Assembly: GCA_964512645.1 (NCBI GenBank)
Contig: CAZEJS010000027.1
Span: 1-42,512 of the forward strand
Origin: CAZEJS01 sp964512645
Lineage (GTDB): Bacteria; Actinomycetota; Geothermincolia; Fen-727; Anoxymicrobiaceae
DNA: 42,512 nucleotides
Reading direction: 5' to 3'
Of this stretch, positions 27,444 through 35,592 are shown piece by piece; the first letter of the stretch is position 1; every line of letters begins with the position of its first letter. The position numbers and the translations under genes are program-made. Below the pieces are notes generated by a model. That model ran no database searches, was not told the DNA's origin, and was given only the letters and a program-made list of their open reading frames with translations.

Positions 27444-28901
27444 TCAGTAATCCACGCCGATGAAGTGCTTCCAGTCCAGCCTGTATCGCCCTTTCTCGAG
27501 CGCCCTGTCGCGCAGCCCGCCGGGCACCAGGCGCGTCCCGAGGAGGAAATCGAGCAAGGCGGTCGCCATCTTCGAGAGGGGCGAAGGGAGACGGGAGCAC
27601 CTGCGGTAGGCGACCATCAGCAGGACGATGTTCTCGCAGACCATCCGTACCTGCGCGCTCGACATGCCGTCCAGCGCGAGTTGCGACCGTCCCGAGAAGA
27701 TGGTGTCCGGCGTGGCGTCGCCGATCATCCCGCCCTCGAGGCACACCTGGTGGATCCTGGTGTTGGGGAACGGGCACAGTGCGGTTATCTGAGCGAGCCC
27801 CGGGGAGACGGCGGCGTTCATCTTCACGGTGTCCAGCGCCATGGACAGGGTCTCGTGCGGAAAGCCGACCATGTTGAGCGACACGGTCTTGATGCCGGTC
27901 GCGTGGCACAGCTCGAAGGCGCGGAGGATCCGGTCGTCGTCCATCGAACGCTCCAGCACGTTCTTGCGCAGCCAGCGGTTGCCGCTCTCGATGCCCATTG
28001 CAACGGTGCTGCAGCCCGACCGGGCCAGCAGCTCGACCATCTCCTCGTTGAGCAGGTCGACGCGCGCGTTGCAGATGTACGGCAGGTCCACCTTGTCCTC
28101 GTAAAGCGCGGCGAACTCCCTGAACCAGCCCCGGTCCATCGTCAGGATGTCGTCCTCGAAGCGCACCTGTCTTATCCCGGGGTCCGCCAGGCGGGCGGAC
28201 TCGATCTCCTCGATGACGTTGCCCGGGCTGCGGAACCTGACGTACTTCCGGCCGTTCGGGTAGACCCTCCTCTGCAGGTGGTTGCAACAGTACGAGCAGT
28301 CGAAGGGGCACCCGCGCGATGCCATCATCGAGAGCCGGCCCACCTGGTTGCCGGCGAACTTCTCCGCATCGAAGATGCTCCGGTCGGGGAACGGTATCGT
28401 GTCTATGTCTTCGACCAGCGGCCGGACCGGGTTGCGCCGGGGTCCTCCTCCCCGCTTGTACCATATGCTCCCAATGCCCTCGGCGCTCCTGCCGGCCTCG
28501 AGGGCGTCGCACAGCTCGAGAAGCGCGCCCTCACCCTCCCCGACGCAGATGTAGTCGATCGATTCCTCGGAGATGGCATCCTCGGGCGCTATGGTAGGGT
28601 GCACCCCGCCGCAGACTACCGGGAGTCCCAGGTCCTCCTTCACCCAGCCCGCGATCCGGGCCGCTCTGGAGAACTGCAGCGTGGTGGCCGACATCGCCAC
28701 CAGGTCGGGGTGCGAGCCGCGCACCGCTTCGACGAGTTCGTCGCGCGGCGTGGGTTCGATGATGTGGATGAGCTCCACGGAGTGTCCGCCCCGCTTCAAC
28801 ACGGATGACAGGTAACCTATCCCCAGGTATACGCGGCCCTGCGGTTCCACGTGCACGTCCTGGGTCTCGAAGTAGTCCGGGTAGACGAAAGTGACCTTCA
28901 T
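27444..28901 (-). CDS. B12-binding-domain radical SAM protein
   Basis: A 485-residue enzyme. Residues 1-150 have the Rossmann-like fold of cobalamin-binding domains ('GIGYLSSVLKRGGHSVELIH', 'LVAMSATTLQFSRAARIAGW', 'VVCGGVHPTIAPED'). The usual DxHxxG for base-off B12 is not evident, so cofactor binding is uncertain. The radical SAM core carries the 4Fe-4S cluster motif 'SRGCPFDCSYC' (C198, C202, C205), and 'MGIESGNRWLRKNVLERSMD' and 'VGFPHETLSMALDTVKM' later in the barrel. Such enzymes methylate unactivated carbons or make other radical changes to lipids, tetrapyrroles and natural products. The ATG at 28901 has no ribosome binding site, and a TATCAT box lies seven bases upstream, so the message may be leaderless. 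A second related gene lies at the end of the window. Confidence 0.87.
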   Translation of the reverse strand: MKVTFVYPDYFETQDVHVEPQGRVYLGIGYLSSVLKRGGHSVELIHIIEPTPRDELVEAVRGSHPDLVAMSATTLQFSRAARIAGWVKEDLGLPVVCGGVHPTIAPEDAISEESIDYICVGEGEGALLELCDALEAGRSAEGIGSIWYKRGGGPRRNPVRPLVEDIDTIPFPDRSIFDAEKFAGNQVGRLSMMASRGCPFDCSYCCNHLQRRVYPNGRKYVRFRSPGNVIEEIESARLADPGIRQVRFEDDILTMDRGWFREFAALYEDKVDLPYICNARVDLLNEEMVELLARSGCSTVAMGIESGNRWLRKNVLERSMDDDRILRAFELCHATGIKTVSLNMVGFPHETLSMALDTVKMNAAVSPGLAQITALCPFPNTRIHQVCLEGGMIGDATPDTIFSGRSQLALDGMSSAQVRMVCENIVLLMVAYRRCSRLPSPLSKMATALLDFLLGTRLVPGGLRDRALEKGRYRLDWKHFIGVDY

Positions 28902-29040
28902 TCGCGAAATGATACCAGAATACGCTTGCCGGAACCGGCCCGCGCTCCCTTCGCCGCGGTTTGCCAGAGAGGCACGCAAGCCTTATTCTTTAGGCACGAG
29001 CCTGACCGCGCGGCCGGTGCGCGCCCGATCGGACACTGCC

Positions 29041-29805
29041 ATGAACGTTTACCAGATGCTCGCATACGAAGGAATGCGGACGTTGTTCGGTCCGTGGCTG
29101 ACCCTTGCCTTCAGGATCAGCTCCGAGGGTGCCGGTAACGTACCCGGTGAGGGAGGGGCCCTGCTCATCTGCAACCACCGCTCGGTGCTCGACCCCCTGG
29201 CCCTGATGACCGAAGTGGACCGCTACATTCATTTTGTGGGAGGTTCCCACGGTTCCGTCGTCTCCATGGCCAGGACCTTCTACCAGATGACCGGCATGGT
29301 GAAGCTATCGATGAAGGGCGGCACCCGCAGCGGCAGGGGGATCGACGAGGCGGTCCGGCTGATGAAAGACGGCGAAATAGTGGGCATATTTCCCGAGGGC
29401 ATCGAATCGTTCATGAGGCCCGACAGGGCCAGCAAGATCAGCTACTTCCGCACCGGCTTCGCGCGCATGGCCCTGGAGGCCGGCGTGCCCATAATACCGG
29501 CGGCGATAGTGCCCACCGAGGAGTTGAAACTCCCGGCGCTGCCGGGCAGGGCGCTGACCGCGCTGGTGGACCATCCGGCGACCGGTGGAGGCTCGACGAG
29601 CTTCCTTCTCTACAGGAAGATGCTGGTTCGCATCGGCAGGCCGATCGACCTCGGGGGTTTCCTGGAGGAGCCTCTGACCAAGAACGCCATCGACACGCTC
29701 AGCGGCAAGCTGCGCCGCATCGTCATCAAGCTCTACAACGGGGAAGACCTGGACAGGTTCGTCGGAGGTTCGCGGCCTTTCGACATCTACACCGACAGGG
29801 TCTGA
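29041..29805 (+). CDS. 1-acyl-glycerol-phosphate acyltransferase (PlsC)-like protein
   Basis: A 254-residue acyltransferase that would move a fatty acyl chain to a lysophospholipid or similar acceptor at the membrane. The HX4D motif is 'NHRSVLD' (H46, D51), and the second block is 'GIFPEGIES' (residues 115-123), close to the FPEGTRS consensus. 'GMVKLSMKGG' and 'VPIIPAAIVP' fit the other family blocks. The ATG at 29041 has no obvious Shine-Dalgarno sequence but is the only start that keeps the family-like N-terminus. It is divergent from the radical SAM gene, and its neighbours include membrane-lipid-type genes, consistent with envelope lipid synthesis. Confidence 0.88.
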   Translation: MNVYQMLAYEGMRTLFGPWLTLAFRISSEGAGNVPGEGGALLICNHRSVLDPLALMTEVDRYIHFVGGSHGSVVSMARTFYQMTGMVKLSMKGGTRSGRGIDEAVRLMKDGEIVGIFPEGIESFMRPDRASKISYFRTGFARMALEAGVPIIPAAIVPTEELKLPALPGRALTALVDHPATGGGSTSFLLYRKMLVRIGRPIDLGGFLEEPLTKNAIDTLSGKLRRIVIKLYNGEDLDRFVGGSRPFDIYTDRV

Positions 29806-29828
29806 GCCTCGAACGGGGCCTCTTTCCG

Positions 29829-30872
29829 TCAGCCGCCCTCCCGCCCGGGGGCGTCCGCGCTGTCGTCTGACGCGCCGCCGCCCGTGCCGGCGAAGAGCCC
29901 TATCGCCACGCAGCAGGCCCCCAGCACCAGGTAGGCGAGCGGGAGCCACTTGAACTGCAGTTCGATCTTGGCTATCTCGTCTTTCGCACGGCCGCCGCCC
30001 TCCCGCAGGCTATCCGCCTCCTCCGCACAGTCGAGCTTGAAGACTACCTGGGTGAACGAAAGGCCCCGGGAGCGGTCCTCCACGGTCATATAGACTGACT
30101 CCTCCGTGCCGGGTATTCCCACCTCGGTCCCCGAGACCGGTTCGACCAGGAACTCGGTGGAGAGGTTGCCCCTGTAGGAAATGTCAAAGACGTCGTTGTC
30201 GCCCACAGGGTGAGCCAGCGAAGGGACCAGCGCCCTGAGCCCGGCGCCCGTCAGGCTGGTCGGGAACCCGGCGGGGGCCGGCACCGGCTGCCCGGCGTAT
30301 TTCACGACGAACGAATAAGACCTGACGCCGTAAGCCTCCCTGGCGCCCGCGAAAGACGCGGTCCTCGCCGATTCGCTCAGATCGTCCCAGACTTCGATGT
30401 CGGAGGCGGGGGTGTTGAACGGGAAGTGGAAGTAATAGCCGGCGCGGTCCATGTCTGAGCCGTGGCCCGGGAGCTGCACGGCCGTCCGCCTGTCGATGGC
30501 GTAAGTGTGAACGGACTCGGAGAGCCTGGTCTTGTCGGCGGCATCGATGAGCTGCGAATCGACCTCGAGGACGGCCGCCCTTCCGGTGGACCTGCCGACC
30601 GGGTTGTAGTAACGCTTCTGCAGGATGACCGCCGTCCTGCGGGGCTCGGCTCCGGGGGCCGGCGCCCCGGGCGGCGCGACGTAGGTCGCGAGCGTCCCGG
30701 CCTGGAAGCTGATCCTGTCGGTGTCCGTCGCCACGACCTTAATCGCGGGAGCGACCGCGAACCTCCAGCCGGGCGCCAGCGCTGCGAGCGCGATCCCGAT
30801 GAAGAAAAGCGCGAGGTTCGCTTTCTGCGACTTCAACGCCCGCCACCTGGCGGGCAAGGCGTTCTTCGCCAT
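29829..30872 (-). CDS. DUF3068 (PorA-like) membrane protein
   Basis: A 347-residue protein with one hydrophobic segment near residues 18-42, a large external beta-rich region, and a second membrane segment near the C-terminus ('WLPLAYLVLGACCVAIGLFA'). The central stretch 'AIDRRTAVQLPGHG', then 'YYFHFPFNTPASDIEVWDD' and 'YGVRSYSFVVKYAGQPVP', matches the pattern of DUF3068, a family common in Actinobacteria and named after a porin-like protein. Function in the family is poorly known; an envelope role is inferred. The ATG at 30872 has AGGA eight bases upstream; an ATG three codons earlier is less likely. Convergent with the PlsC-like gene, 23 bases apart. Confidence 0.75.
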   Translation of the reverse strand: MAKNALPARWRALKSQKANLALFFIGIALAALAPGWRFAVAPAIKVVATDTDRISFQAGTLATYVAPPGAPAPGAEPRRTAVILQKRYYNPVGRSTGRAAVLEVDSQLIDAADKTRLSESVHTYAIDRRTAVQLPGHGSDMDRAGYYFHFPFNTPASDIEVWDDLSESARTASFAGAREAYGVRSYSFVVKYAGQPVPAPAGFPTSLTGAGLRALVPSLAHPVGDNDVFDISYRGNLSTEFLVEPVSGTEVGIPGTEESVYMTVEDRSRGLSFTQVVFKLDCAEEADSLREGGGRAKDEIAKIELQFKWLPLAYLVLGACCVAIGLFAGTGGGASDDSADAPGREGG

Positions 30873-31035
30873 GTGAAACATCCTGGTCGGACCGGCCGCT
30901 CGACACGTCGAAGGCTATTCTACTCCACCCGTTCGGCGCGTCTCCACGATACCGGTGAAAGAGGTTCCGCCCCCGGGGGAGACTGGCCGTCTTCGTTTTG
31001 ATAGATTAGGCAGGTCAACGGCGGAAGGAGTCGAC

Positions 31036-32445
31036 ATGGCAGCGGGCGATATCAAAGTCGTGGTGATCGGCAGCGGGATCGGGGGGGCGGGTTGCGCGGC
31101 GCTCCTGGCCCGGAAGGGCTTCGACGTGACGGTGCTCGAGAGGAACGAGTTCCCCGGCGGAAAAGCCGCGAGTTTCGAGCGCGACGGCTTCGTCTACGAT
31201 ACCGGCGTGCACGCTGTCGGGAGCGGTGAAAACGGCCCACTGGGAGAGATCGCGCGCGCGACGGGCGCGGACCTCGAGTGGGCTCTGATATCCGGCAACC
31301 GCATCTGTCTTGGTGACCGGGTGGCGGACTATCCCCTAGATTTCGCGTCGGACGAGTCGATAAGGGCGATCCTCGAGGGCATCGGGGTCCTTCCCGAGAA
31401 CATGGACGACTGTTATATCTGCTTCAAGGAGCTGGCGACCATGAAGCCGGCCTCCGAGATGGAGGTCCTGGACAGGACGCGGCTCAAGGATTACGTCGAC
31501 CGGTTCACAGATGACTTCCAGTTTCACCAGATGATTAACGCCACCTGCGGCATGCTCATCGTCGTCACCTATTTCACGGGATCGGCCGGCGAGTTCATAT
31601 ACTGCTTCGCCGGCATGGCGCGCAACGCTTCCCTCTCCTACCCGGCCGGCGGGATGGGGTCGATCGCCAGGTCCTACCTCGAGGCTCTCGAGCGATCGGG
31701 GGGCACCGTCGAATACGGCCGGCCGGTGGAGGGCATCATCGTCGAGAACGGGAAGGTGGTCGGAGTCCAGGCCGGCGAGAAAATCGCCGCCGACGTCGTT
31801 GTGTCAAACATGGGGCTGCAGCCCACCGCCAGGATGGTGGCCGGCCACCTTCCCTCCGACTACCTGGAGAAGGTCCTCAACATGCGCTCCTCGTACGGGG
31901 CGGTGAGCGTCAAGTACGCGCTCGACGCGGAGGTTGTGCCCTACCCCATGACGCTGTGGATTCCCGACATCAACGACAAGGAAGCCCTGGAGAAGTACGT
32001 CGGCATCATGTACCCGGTTCCTTCGATCCCGGACCCGTCGCTCGCCCCCGAAGGGTGCCAGCTCGTGCTCGCGGGGGCGGTCCTCTCGGCGGACCCCAAA
32101 GAGAAGGAGCTGGACGAACAGATACTGGACCGCATCGAGGCCACCATGCAGATGCTCCACCCGGGGATCGAGGACCACGTGATATGGAAGCTGCGCACCG
32201 ACGTGGAGTACACCGCCAGGATATCCGGGCGCGACCTGGGCGAGGTTATCGGACTGTCGCAGAACTTCAGGCAGGTCGGCGCCGACCGCCCTTCGCCTGA
32301 CATGCCGATCAACGGCCTCTATTCGGTCGGAGCGGACACCGGGGGGCGCGGGATCGGGACCGAGATGGCCGGGGAAAGCGCCCTGGCGGTCAGCGAACTC
32401 GTGGAAGGCGACGCGCTGGGCGGCGATTCGGGGATGGATTTCTGA
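31036..32445 (+). CDS. FAD-dependent oxidoreductase, phytoene desaturase (CrtI)-like
   Basis: A 469-residue flavoprotein. The N-terminal dinucleotide-binding motif is 'VVVIGSGIGGAGCAALLARK', followed by 'VTVLERNEFPGGKAASFERD' and 'YDTGVHAVGSG', all typical of the CrtI/carotene isomerase/retinol saturase group. 'YPAGGMGSIARSYLEALERS' in the middle and 'GLYSVGADTGGRGIGTEMAG' near the end are the expected second and third FAD contacts. Members desaturate or isomerise long isoprenoid chains, but the substrate here cannot be fixed because no phytoene synthase is in view. The ATG at 31036 follows GGAAGGAGTCGAC. The gene ends two bases before the convergent stop of the next small gene. Confidence 0.8.
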   Translation: MAAGDIKVVVIGSGIGGAGCAALLARKGFDVTVLERNEFPGGKAASFERDGFVYDTGVHAVGSGENGPLGEIARATGADLEWALISGNRICLGDRVADYPLDFASDESIRAILEGIGVLPENMDDCYICFKELATMKPASEMEVLDRTRLKDYVDRFTDDFQFHQMINATCGMLIVVTYFTGSAGEFIYCFAGMARNASLSYPAGGMGSIARSYLEALERSGGTVEYGRPVEGIIVENGKVVGVQAGEKIAADVVVSNMGLQPTARMVAGHLPSDYLEKVLNMRSSYGAVSVKYALDAEVVPYPMTLWIPDINDKEALEKYVGIMYPVPSIPDPSLAPEGCQLVLAGAVLSADPKEKELDEQILDRIEATMQMLHPGIEDHVIWKLRTDVEYTARISGRDLGEVIGLSQNFRQVGADRPSPDMPINGLYSVGADTGGRGIGTEMAGESALAVSELVEGDALGGDSGMDF

Positions 32446-32447
32446 GC

Positions 32448-32744
32448 TTAAGCCGGCGGCTTCAGGTACTTTTTCCTGAATTCCTCGGTGGTCATCTGCT
32501 CGATGTCCGCGCGGATCCTGTCGAGCTCGTCGCGCGCGTAGTCGGACTCCTCGAACAGCTCCCGGCGCAGCACCCGCTTGCTCCTGAAATTGAGCACTTC
32601 CACGATATAGCCTTCGCCGAGGCCAACTCCCAGCAGGCCTCTGGTAAGCCGCGCTTTGTAGTTGTCCGCCGCGAGGTGCCCCGGGGGCGCGCCGCCCGGA
32701 TCGGCGCCCGGCGCGCTCTTGCGGATCCTGTCCTGTCTGGTCAT
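32448..32744 (-). CDS. Small helical protein, unrecognised
   Basis: A 98-residue protein (103 if a GTG at 32759 is used). It starts with a disordered basic and proline/glycine-rich stretch ('MTRQDRIRKSAPGADPGGAP'). It continues with a predicted beta segment 'GYIVEVLNFRSKRVLRRELF' and ends in a charged helix 'DYARDELDRIRADIEQMTTE' and 'EFRKKYLKPPA'. I recognise no family. The ATG at 32744 lies one base after the stop of the upstream Cys-containing gene (TGA-G-ATG), pointing to translational coupling, so the two small proteins probably work together. It is convergent with the CrtI-like gene. Confidence 0.55.
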   Translation of the reverse strand: MTRQDRIRKSAPGADPGGAPPGHLAADNYKARLTRGLLGVGLGEGYIVEVLNFRSKRVLRRELFEESDYARDELDRIRADIEQMTTEEFRKKYLKPPA

Positions 32745-32745
32745 C

Positions 32746-32973
32746 TCAATCAGCGCCACCCGGCGACCCGCCGTCGACCGCTTGCTCCTGGGCCTGCTTG
32801 GGGACGACTATTCTCTGGAGGGCGTAGATGCCCAGCGCGGTGATCGCGCAGCTGTGGGTGGCGGGCAGCTTCGAGGATGAGATGTACAGCGCGCAGCTGT
32901 CCTCGCAGGGGACGCGCGCGCCGGGAATCTGCGGTTGACGTATGGGGCACCAGCTTCCCGGTACTGAGGCCAC
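32746..32973 (-). CDS. Small four-cysteine protein (CP..C...CALY..CAI pattern)
   Basis: A 75-residue protein with 'SWCPIRQPQIPGARVPCED', then 'SCALYISSSKLPATHSCAI'. The spacing C-P, C, C-A-L-Y, C-A-I recurs in tiny bacterial proteins that are thought to bind a metal or an iron-sulfur cluster. That is pattern memory, not a named family. The GTG at 32973 follows AAAGGAGCCCC, a strong site. The next gene starts one base after its stop. The last 20 residues are acidic and probably unstructured. Transcription starts in the 330-base gap shared with the divergent histidine kinase, so the two could be regulated together. Confidence 0.65.
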   Translation of the reverse strand: MASVPGSWCPIRQPQIPGARVPCEDSCALYISSSKLPATHSCAITALGIYALQRIVVPKQAQEQAVDGGSPGGAD

Positions 32974-33303
32974 GGGGCTCCTTTCGCCTTCATGGAGAAT
33001 GGTCGAAATACCCTTCTACTCTACCTCCGGGCGGCACCATGTTCAACAGCGACCGAGGAGCGCCGGCGCTTCCCTGCCGGGGTCTGCAGGGAGGACGCCA
33101 CGTGGGGCCGCCCCGGTCGCCCGGGCGGCCCGCGGCACGCAGGCCGTAACCGCGACGTTGCCCGTTTCGTCTATGAAGGGTGAGCGGCGCGCGCGGCGGG
33201 ACCGCCGCTCCGCGGGACCGGCCGGGAATCTCGAGGGGTCCCCCGCGGCCCGCGGCTGTTATTATTGAGCGGAAGTTGCGGCCGGCGCGCAAGGGGAGGA
33301 GAC
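32974..33303. other. Intergenic region between the Cys-protein and sensor kinase genes
   Basis: A 330-base divergent promoter region with no supported gene. It contains a hairpin with TCCCTGC at 33071-33077 and GCAGGGA at 33086-33092, the extended -10 candidate at 33257-33265, and the ribosome binding site GGGGAGGA at 33293-33300. Confidence 0.5.
33257..33265 (+). promoter_or_regulatory. Candidate extended -10 promoter for the sensor kinase operon
   Basis: TGTTATTAT fits TGn-TATTAT, the same form as the candidate at 24086. It would give a leader of about 30 bases before the mini-ORF at 33304. Confidence 0.4.
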
Positions 33304-33324
33304 ATGGCGGAGTTGTGCTCATGA
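33304..33324 (+). CDS. Six-codon leader ORF coupled to the histidine kinase start
   Basis: ATG at 33304 opens a frame M-A-E-L-C-S ending in TGA at 33322-33324. It has the best ribosome binding site nearby (GGGGAGGA, four bases upstream). Its stop overlaps the kinase start as ATGA. Ribosomes finishing this peptide could restart on the kinase, so it may set the level of kinase translation. It may also be an accident of a site used directly for the kinase. Confidence 0.35.
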   Translation: MAELCS

Positions 33325-34778
33325 GTACAAGGAAGGCCACGGCGTCTCGCTGCCTGGTATCGCTGCTGGTTATCGCGGCTGTCGGTGTCGGGGGGCTCCT
33401 GATCACTCACCGGGTCGCCGACTCTCAAAAAGAGGAGTATTTCGAACAGCGGAAGGTGCAGGCCACCACCGCCGCCGCGACCATCGATTACCGGAACATC
33501 GCGTCCCTGTCGGCCGATCCCTCGGACACTGGAACCACGGCTTACGAGGAGTTGAGGTCCCAGCTCGTGAGGATCAAGCAGTCGGATTCGAGCATCAGGT
33601 TCGTCTACCTCATGAAGCCGGTCGGCGACAAGCTCGTCTTCCTGGTGGACGCGGAGGACCCGTCGTCGTTGGATCACTCCCCGCCGGGACAGGTGTACGA
33701 GGAGACGAGGCCGGTCGATCTCGACGCTTTCCGGGGCAGGAAGGACGCGTCGGCGTTCGTCCACGGTCCGGTAGAAGACAGGTGGGGTTCCTGGCTGAGC
33801 GCCACGGCTTACATAGAAGACCCCACCGGCGCCCCCGTCGCTCTCCTGCGTACCGATGTCGGGATATCCGACGCGCTGGATTCGTTCAACCAGACCAGGC
33901 GGTTGGGAACCATCTTCGTGGTCCTGGCCATGGTCCTGCTGGCGCTCATCGCCATGCAGTGGATTGTCTGGACCTACAACAGGGGCAAGCGCGCGGTGCT
34001 GCAGCGCCAGGTCGAGGCTTCCGCGCTGCGCCTCAACGAGGAACTGGTGCGGGCCGACAGGATGAAATCGGATTTCCTTCAGCTTGCCTCCCACGAGTTG
34101 CGGAGCCCGGTGCACGCGTTGAACGTGGCGGTCCAGACCCTCGACCGGAGCGCGTCGGACAGGCTTTCCGAGGACGAGAAAGCGCTCGTGCGAATCGCCG
34201 CGAACGGGAGCGCGCGGCTGGCCGACCTCGTCGACAACCTCCTGGACATCACCAGGATCGAGTCCGGCGACTACTCGATAAGACCCGCACCCGTGGACGC
34301 GGCGGAGCTCGTGAACAGGACAATCCAGTTGTTCACACCGCTTGCGAAGGAGAAGAACATCGGTCTGACCGCCGCCCTGCCCGACGGCCCGGTCGATGCC
34401 GTGCTCGACCCCCAGACCATCCTGAGAGTCCTGGAGAACCTCGTATCCAACGCGGTGAAGTTCACCGATTTCGGCGGAGTCGTGGTGGAGCTCAAAGCGG
34501 TGGGCGGAAAGCTGGTCTTCGGCGTCAGGGATACCGGCACCGGGATCCCCGACTCCTTCAAAGAGGAGCTGTTCAAGAAGTTCTCCCGGCTGGACAGGCC
34601 GTCCCGGCAGGGAAGCCGGGGGGCGGGGATGGGCCTGGCGCTGTGCAGGAACGTCCTGGAAGCGCAGGGAGGGCGCATCTGGTTCGAGAGCAGGGAGGGG
34701 ACCGGCACCACGTTCCGCTTCGAGGTGAATCGCTACCAGGAAGCGGCGGACGACGAAGGAGAGCCGGCGGCGCCGTGA
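33321..34778 (+). CDS. Membrane sensor histidine kinase
   Basis: A 485-residue two-component kinase. TM1 spans about residues 12-30 and TM2 about 195-217, enclosing an external sensor of about 160 residues ('RFVYLMKPVGDKLVFLVDAE', 'DRWGSWLSATAYIEDPTG'). The cytoplasmic part has a HisKA domain with His258 in 'DFLQLASHELRSPVHAL' and a complete ATPase domain: N-box 'VLENLVSNAVKFTD', 'VRDTGTGIP' and 'GSRGAGMGLALCRNVLEAQG'. The ATG at 33321 has GGAG eight bases upstream and overlaps the stop of a six-codon leader ORF. No response regulator is adjacent; the nearest is a lone receiver 5.8 kb downstream. The next gene encodes a copy of its membrane sensor without the kinase. The ligand is unknown. 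Confidence 0.9.
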   Translation: MSTRKATASRCLVSLLVIAAVGVGGLLITHRVADSQKEEYFEQRKVQATTAAATIDYRNIASLSADPSDTGTTAYEELRSQLVRIKQSDSSIRFVYLMKPVGDKLVFLVDAEDPSSLDHSPPGQVYEETRPVDLDAFRGRKDASAFVHGPVEDRWGSWLSATAYIEDPTGAPVALLRTDVGISDALDSFNQTRRLGTIFVVLAMVLLALIAMQWIVWTYNRGKRAVLQRQVEASALRLNEELVRADRMKSDFLQLASHELRSPVHALNVAVQTLDRSASDRLSEDEKALVRIAANGSARLADLVDNLLDITRIESGDYSIRPAPVDAAELVNRTIQLFTPLAKEKNIGLTAALPDGPVDAVLDPQTILRVLENLVSNAVKFTDFGGVVVELKAVGGKLVFGVRDTGTGIPDSFKEELFKKFSRLDRPSRQGSRGAGMGLALCRNVLEAQGGRIWFESREGTGTTFRFEVNRYQEAADDEGEPAAP

Positions 34779-34822
34779 GAGGCGCGCTGGCGCCCGTCCG
34801 AGTACCCCGTGAGGTGGGATTG

Positions 34823-35518
34823 ATGAAGGCCACTTACATCCGGATCGCGGCGGCCGTCGTGCTGGTCGCGTGCGTCGCCGTGGCCGGGCACGTGGCCACC
34901 ACGAGGATCGCCGTGTACCAGCGGGAGCAGTACTTCGAGGCGCGGAAGTTCCAGGCGGCCACCGCCGCGGCCAGTCTCGAGCCGTCCGATGTCGCCGCGC
35001 TGCGCGGGGTGGCCGAAGACGAGGAGAGCCCCGCCTTCAAGAGCGTGCGGGCCCAGCTCCAGAGGATCAAGAACTCCGACGTGCGGATGCGTTTCATCTA
35101 CCTGATGAGACCTCTCGGGGGTCGGATGGTTTTTCTGGCCGACGCGGAGGGAAGCGAGTCCCACGCCTATTCCCCTCCCGGCTCCGAGTACCGGGAGGCC
35201 GAACCTTCCGAGTTCGCCCCGTTCGAGGGCAGGGCCGCCCCGGACCCGTGGGTGATGGGACCGGCCAAAGACAGGTGGGGAACGTGGATCAGCGCCAGCG
35301 CCTACGTCCTTGGGGACGACGGCAAGCCGACGGCCGTGCTGGGCACCGACGTGGCGGTGGAGAAGGCGCTCGCGTCGTTCAACCAGACAAAGAAAGTCGG
35401 GATTATATACAACGGTCTGGTGTGCGCGCTGCTGGCGCTTCTGCTCGCCCAGTGGATTGTCTCGCGGCACGTGAGGGAAAGGCGCGAGACCGGGCTCGCT
35501 CGGGAGCAGGCCCCCTGA
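34823..35518 (+). CDS. Kinase-less paralogue of the preceding sensor
   Basis: A 231-residue membrane protein that aligns over its whole length with the first 220 residues of the histidine kinase just upstream. Shared features are 'QREQYFEARKFQAATAAASL' against EEYFEQRKVQATTAAATI, 'MRFIYLMRPLGGRMVFLADA' against IRFVYLMKPVGDKLVFLVDA, 'DRWGTWISASAYV' against DRWGSWLSATAYI, and 'ASFNQTKKVG' against DSFNQTRRLG. Both membrane segments are kept; it stops about 14 residues after the second ('SRHVRERRETGLAREQAP'). It therefore senses but cannot phosphorylate. It could form mixed dimers with the kinase, compete for the ligand, or contact another protein. The ATG at 34823 follows GAGGTGGGATTG, 44 bases after the kinase stop. 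A full-length, well-initiated frame argues against simple decay. Confidence 0.8.
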   Translation: MKATYIRIAAAVVLVACVAVAGHVATTRIAVYQREQYFEARKFQAATAAASLEPSDVAALRGVAEDEESPAFKSVRAQLQRIKNSDVRMRFIYLMRPLGGRMVFLADAEGSESHAYSPPGSEYREAEPSEFAPFEGRAAPDPWVMGPAKDRWGTWISASAYVLGDDGKPTAVLGTDVAVEKALASFNQTKKVGIIYNGLVCALLALLLAQWIVSRHVRERRETGLAREQAP

Positions 35519-35539
35519 TCCGTCCGGCCGCGGGACACC

Positions 35540-35568
35540 TTCATCTGACGGCCGCAAACGGTTACAAT
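35540..35568 (+). promoter_or_regulatory. Candidate promoter for the tRNA gene
   Basis: TTCATC and TACAAT are 17 bases apart, and the -10 box matches five of six. It lies 24 bases before the tRNA, a normal distance for a stable-RNA promoter. Confidence 0.45.
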
Positions 35569-35592
35569 AGTGCCTCGACGTGCCTCGCAGAC

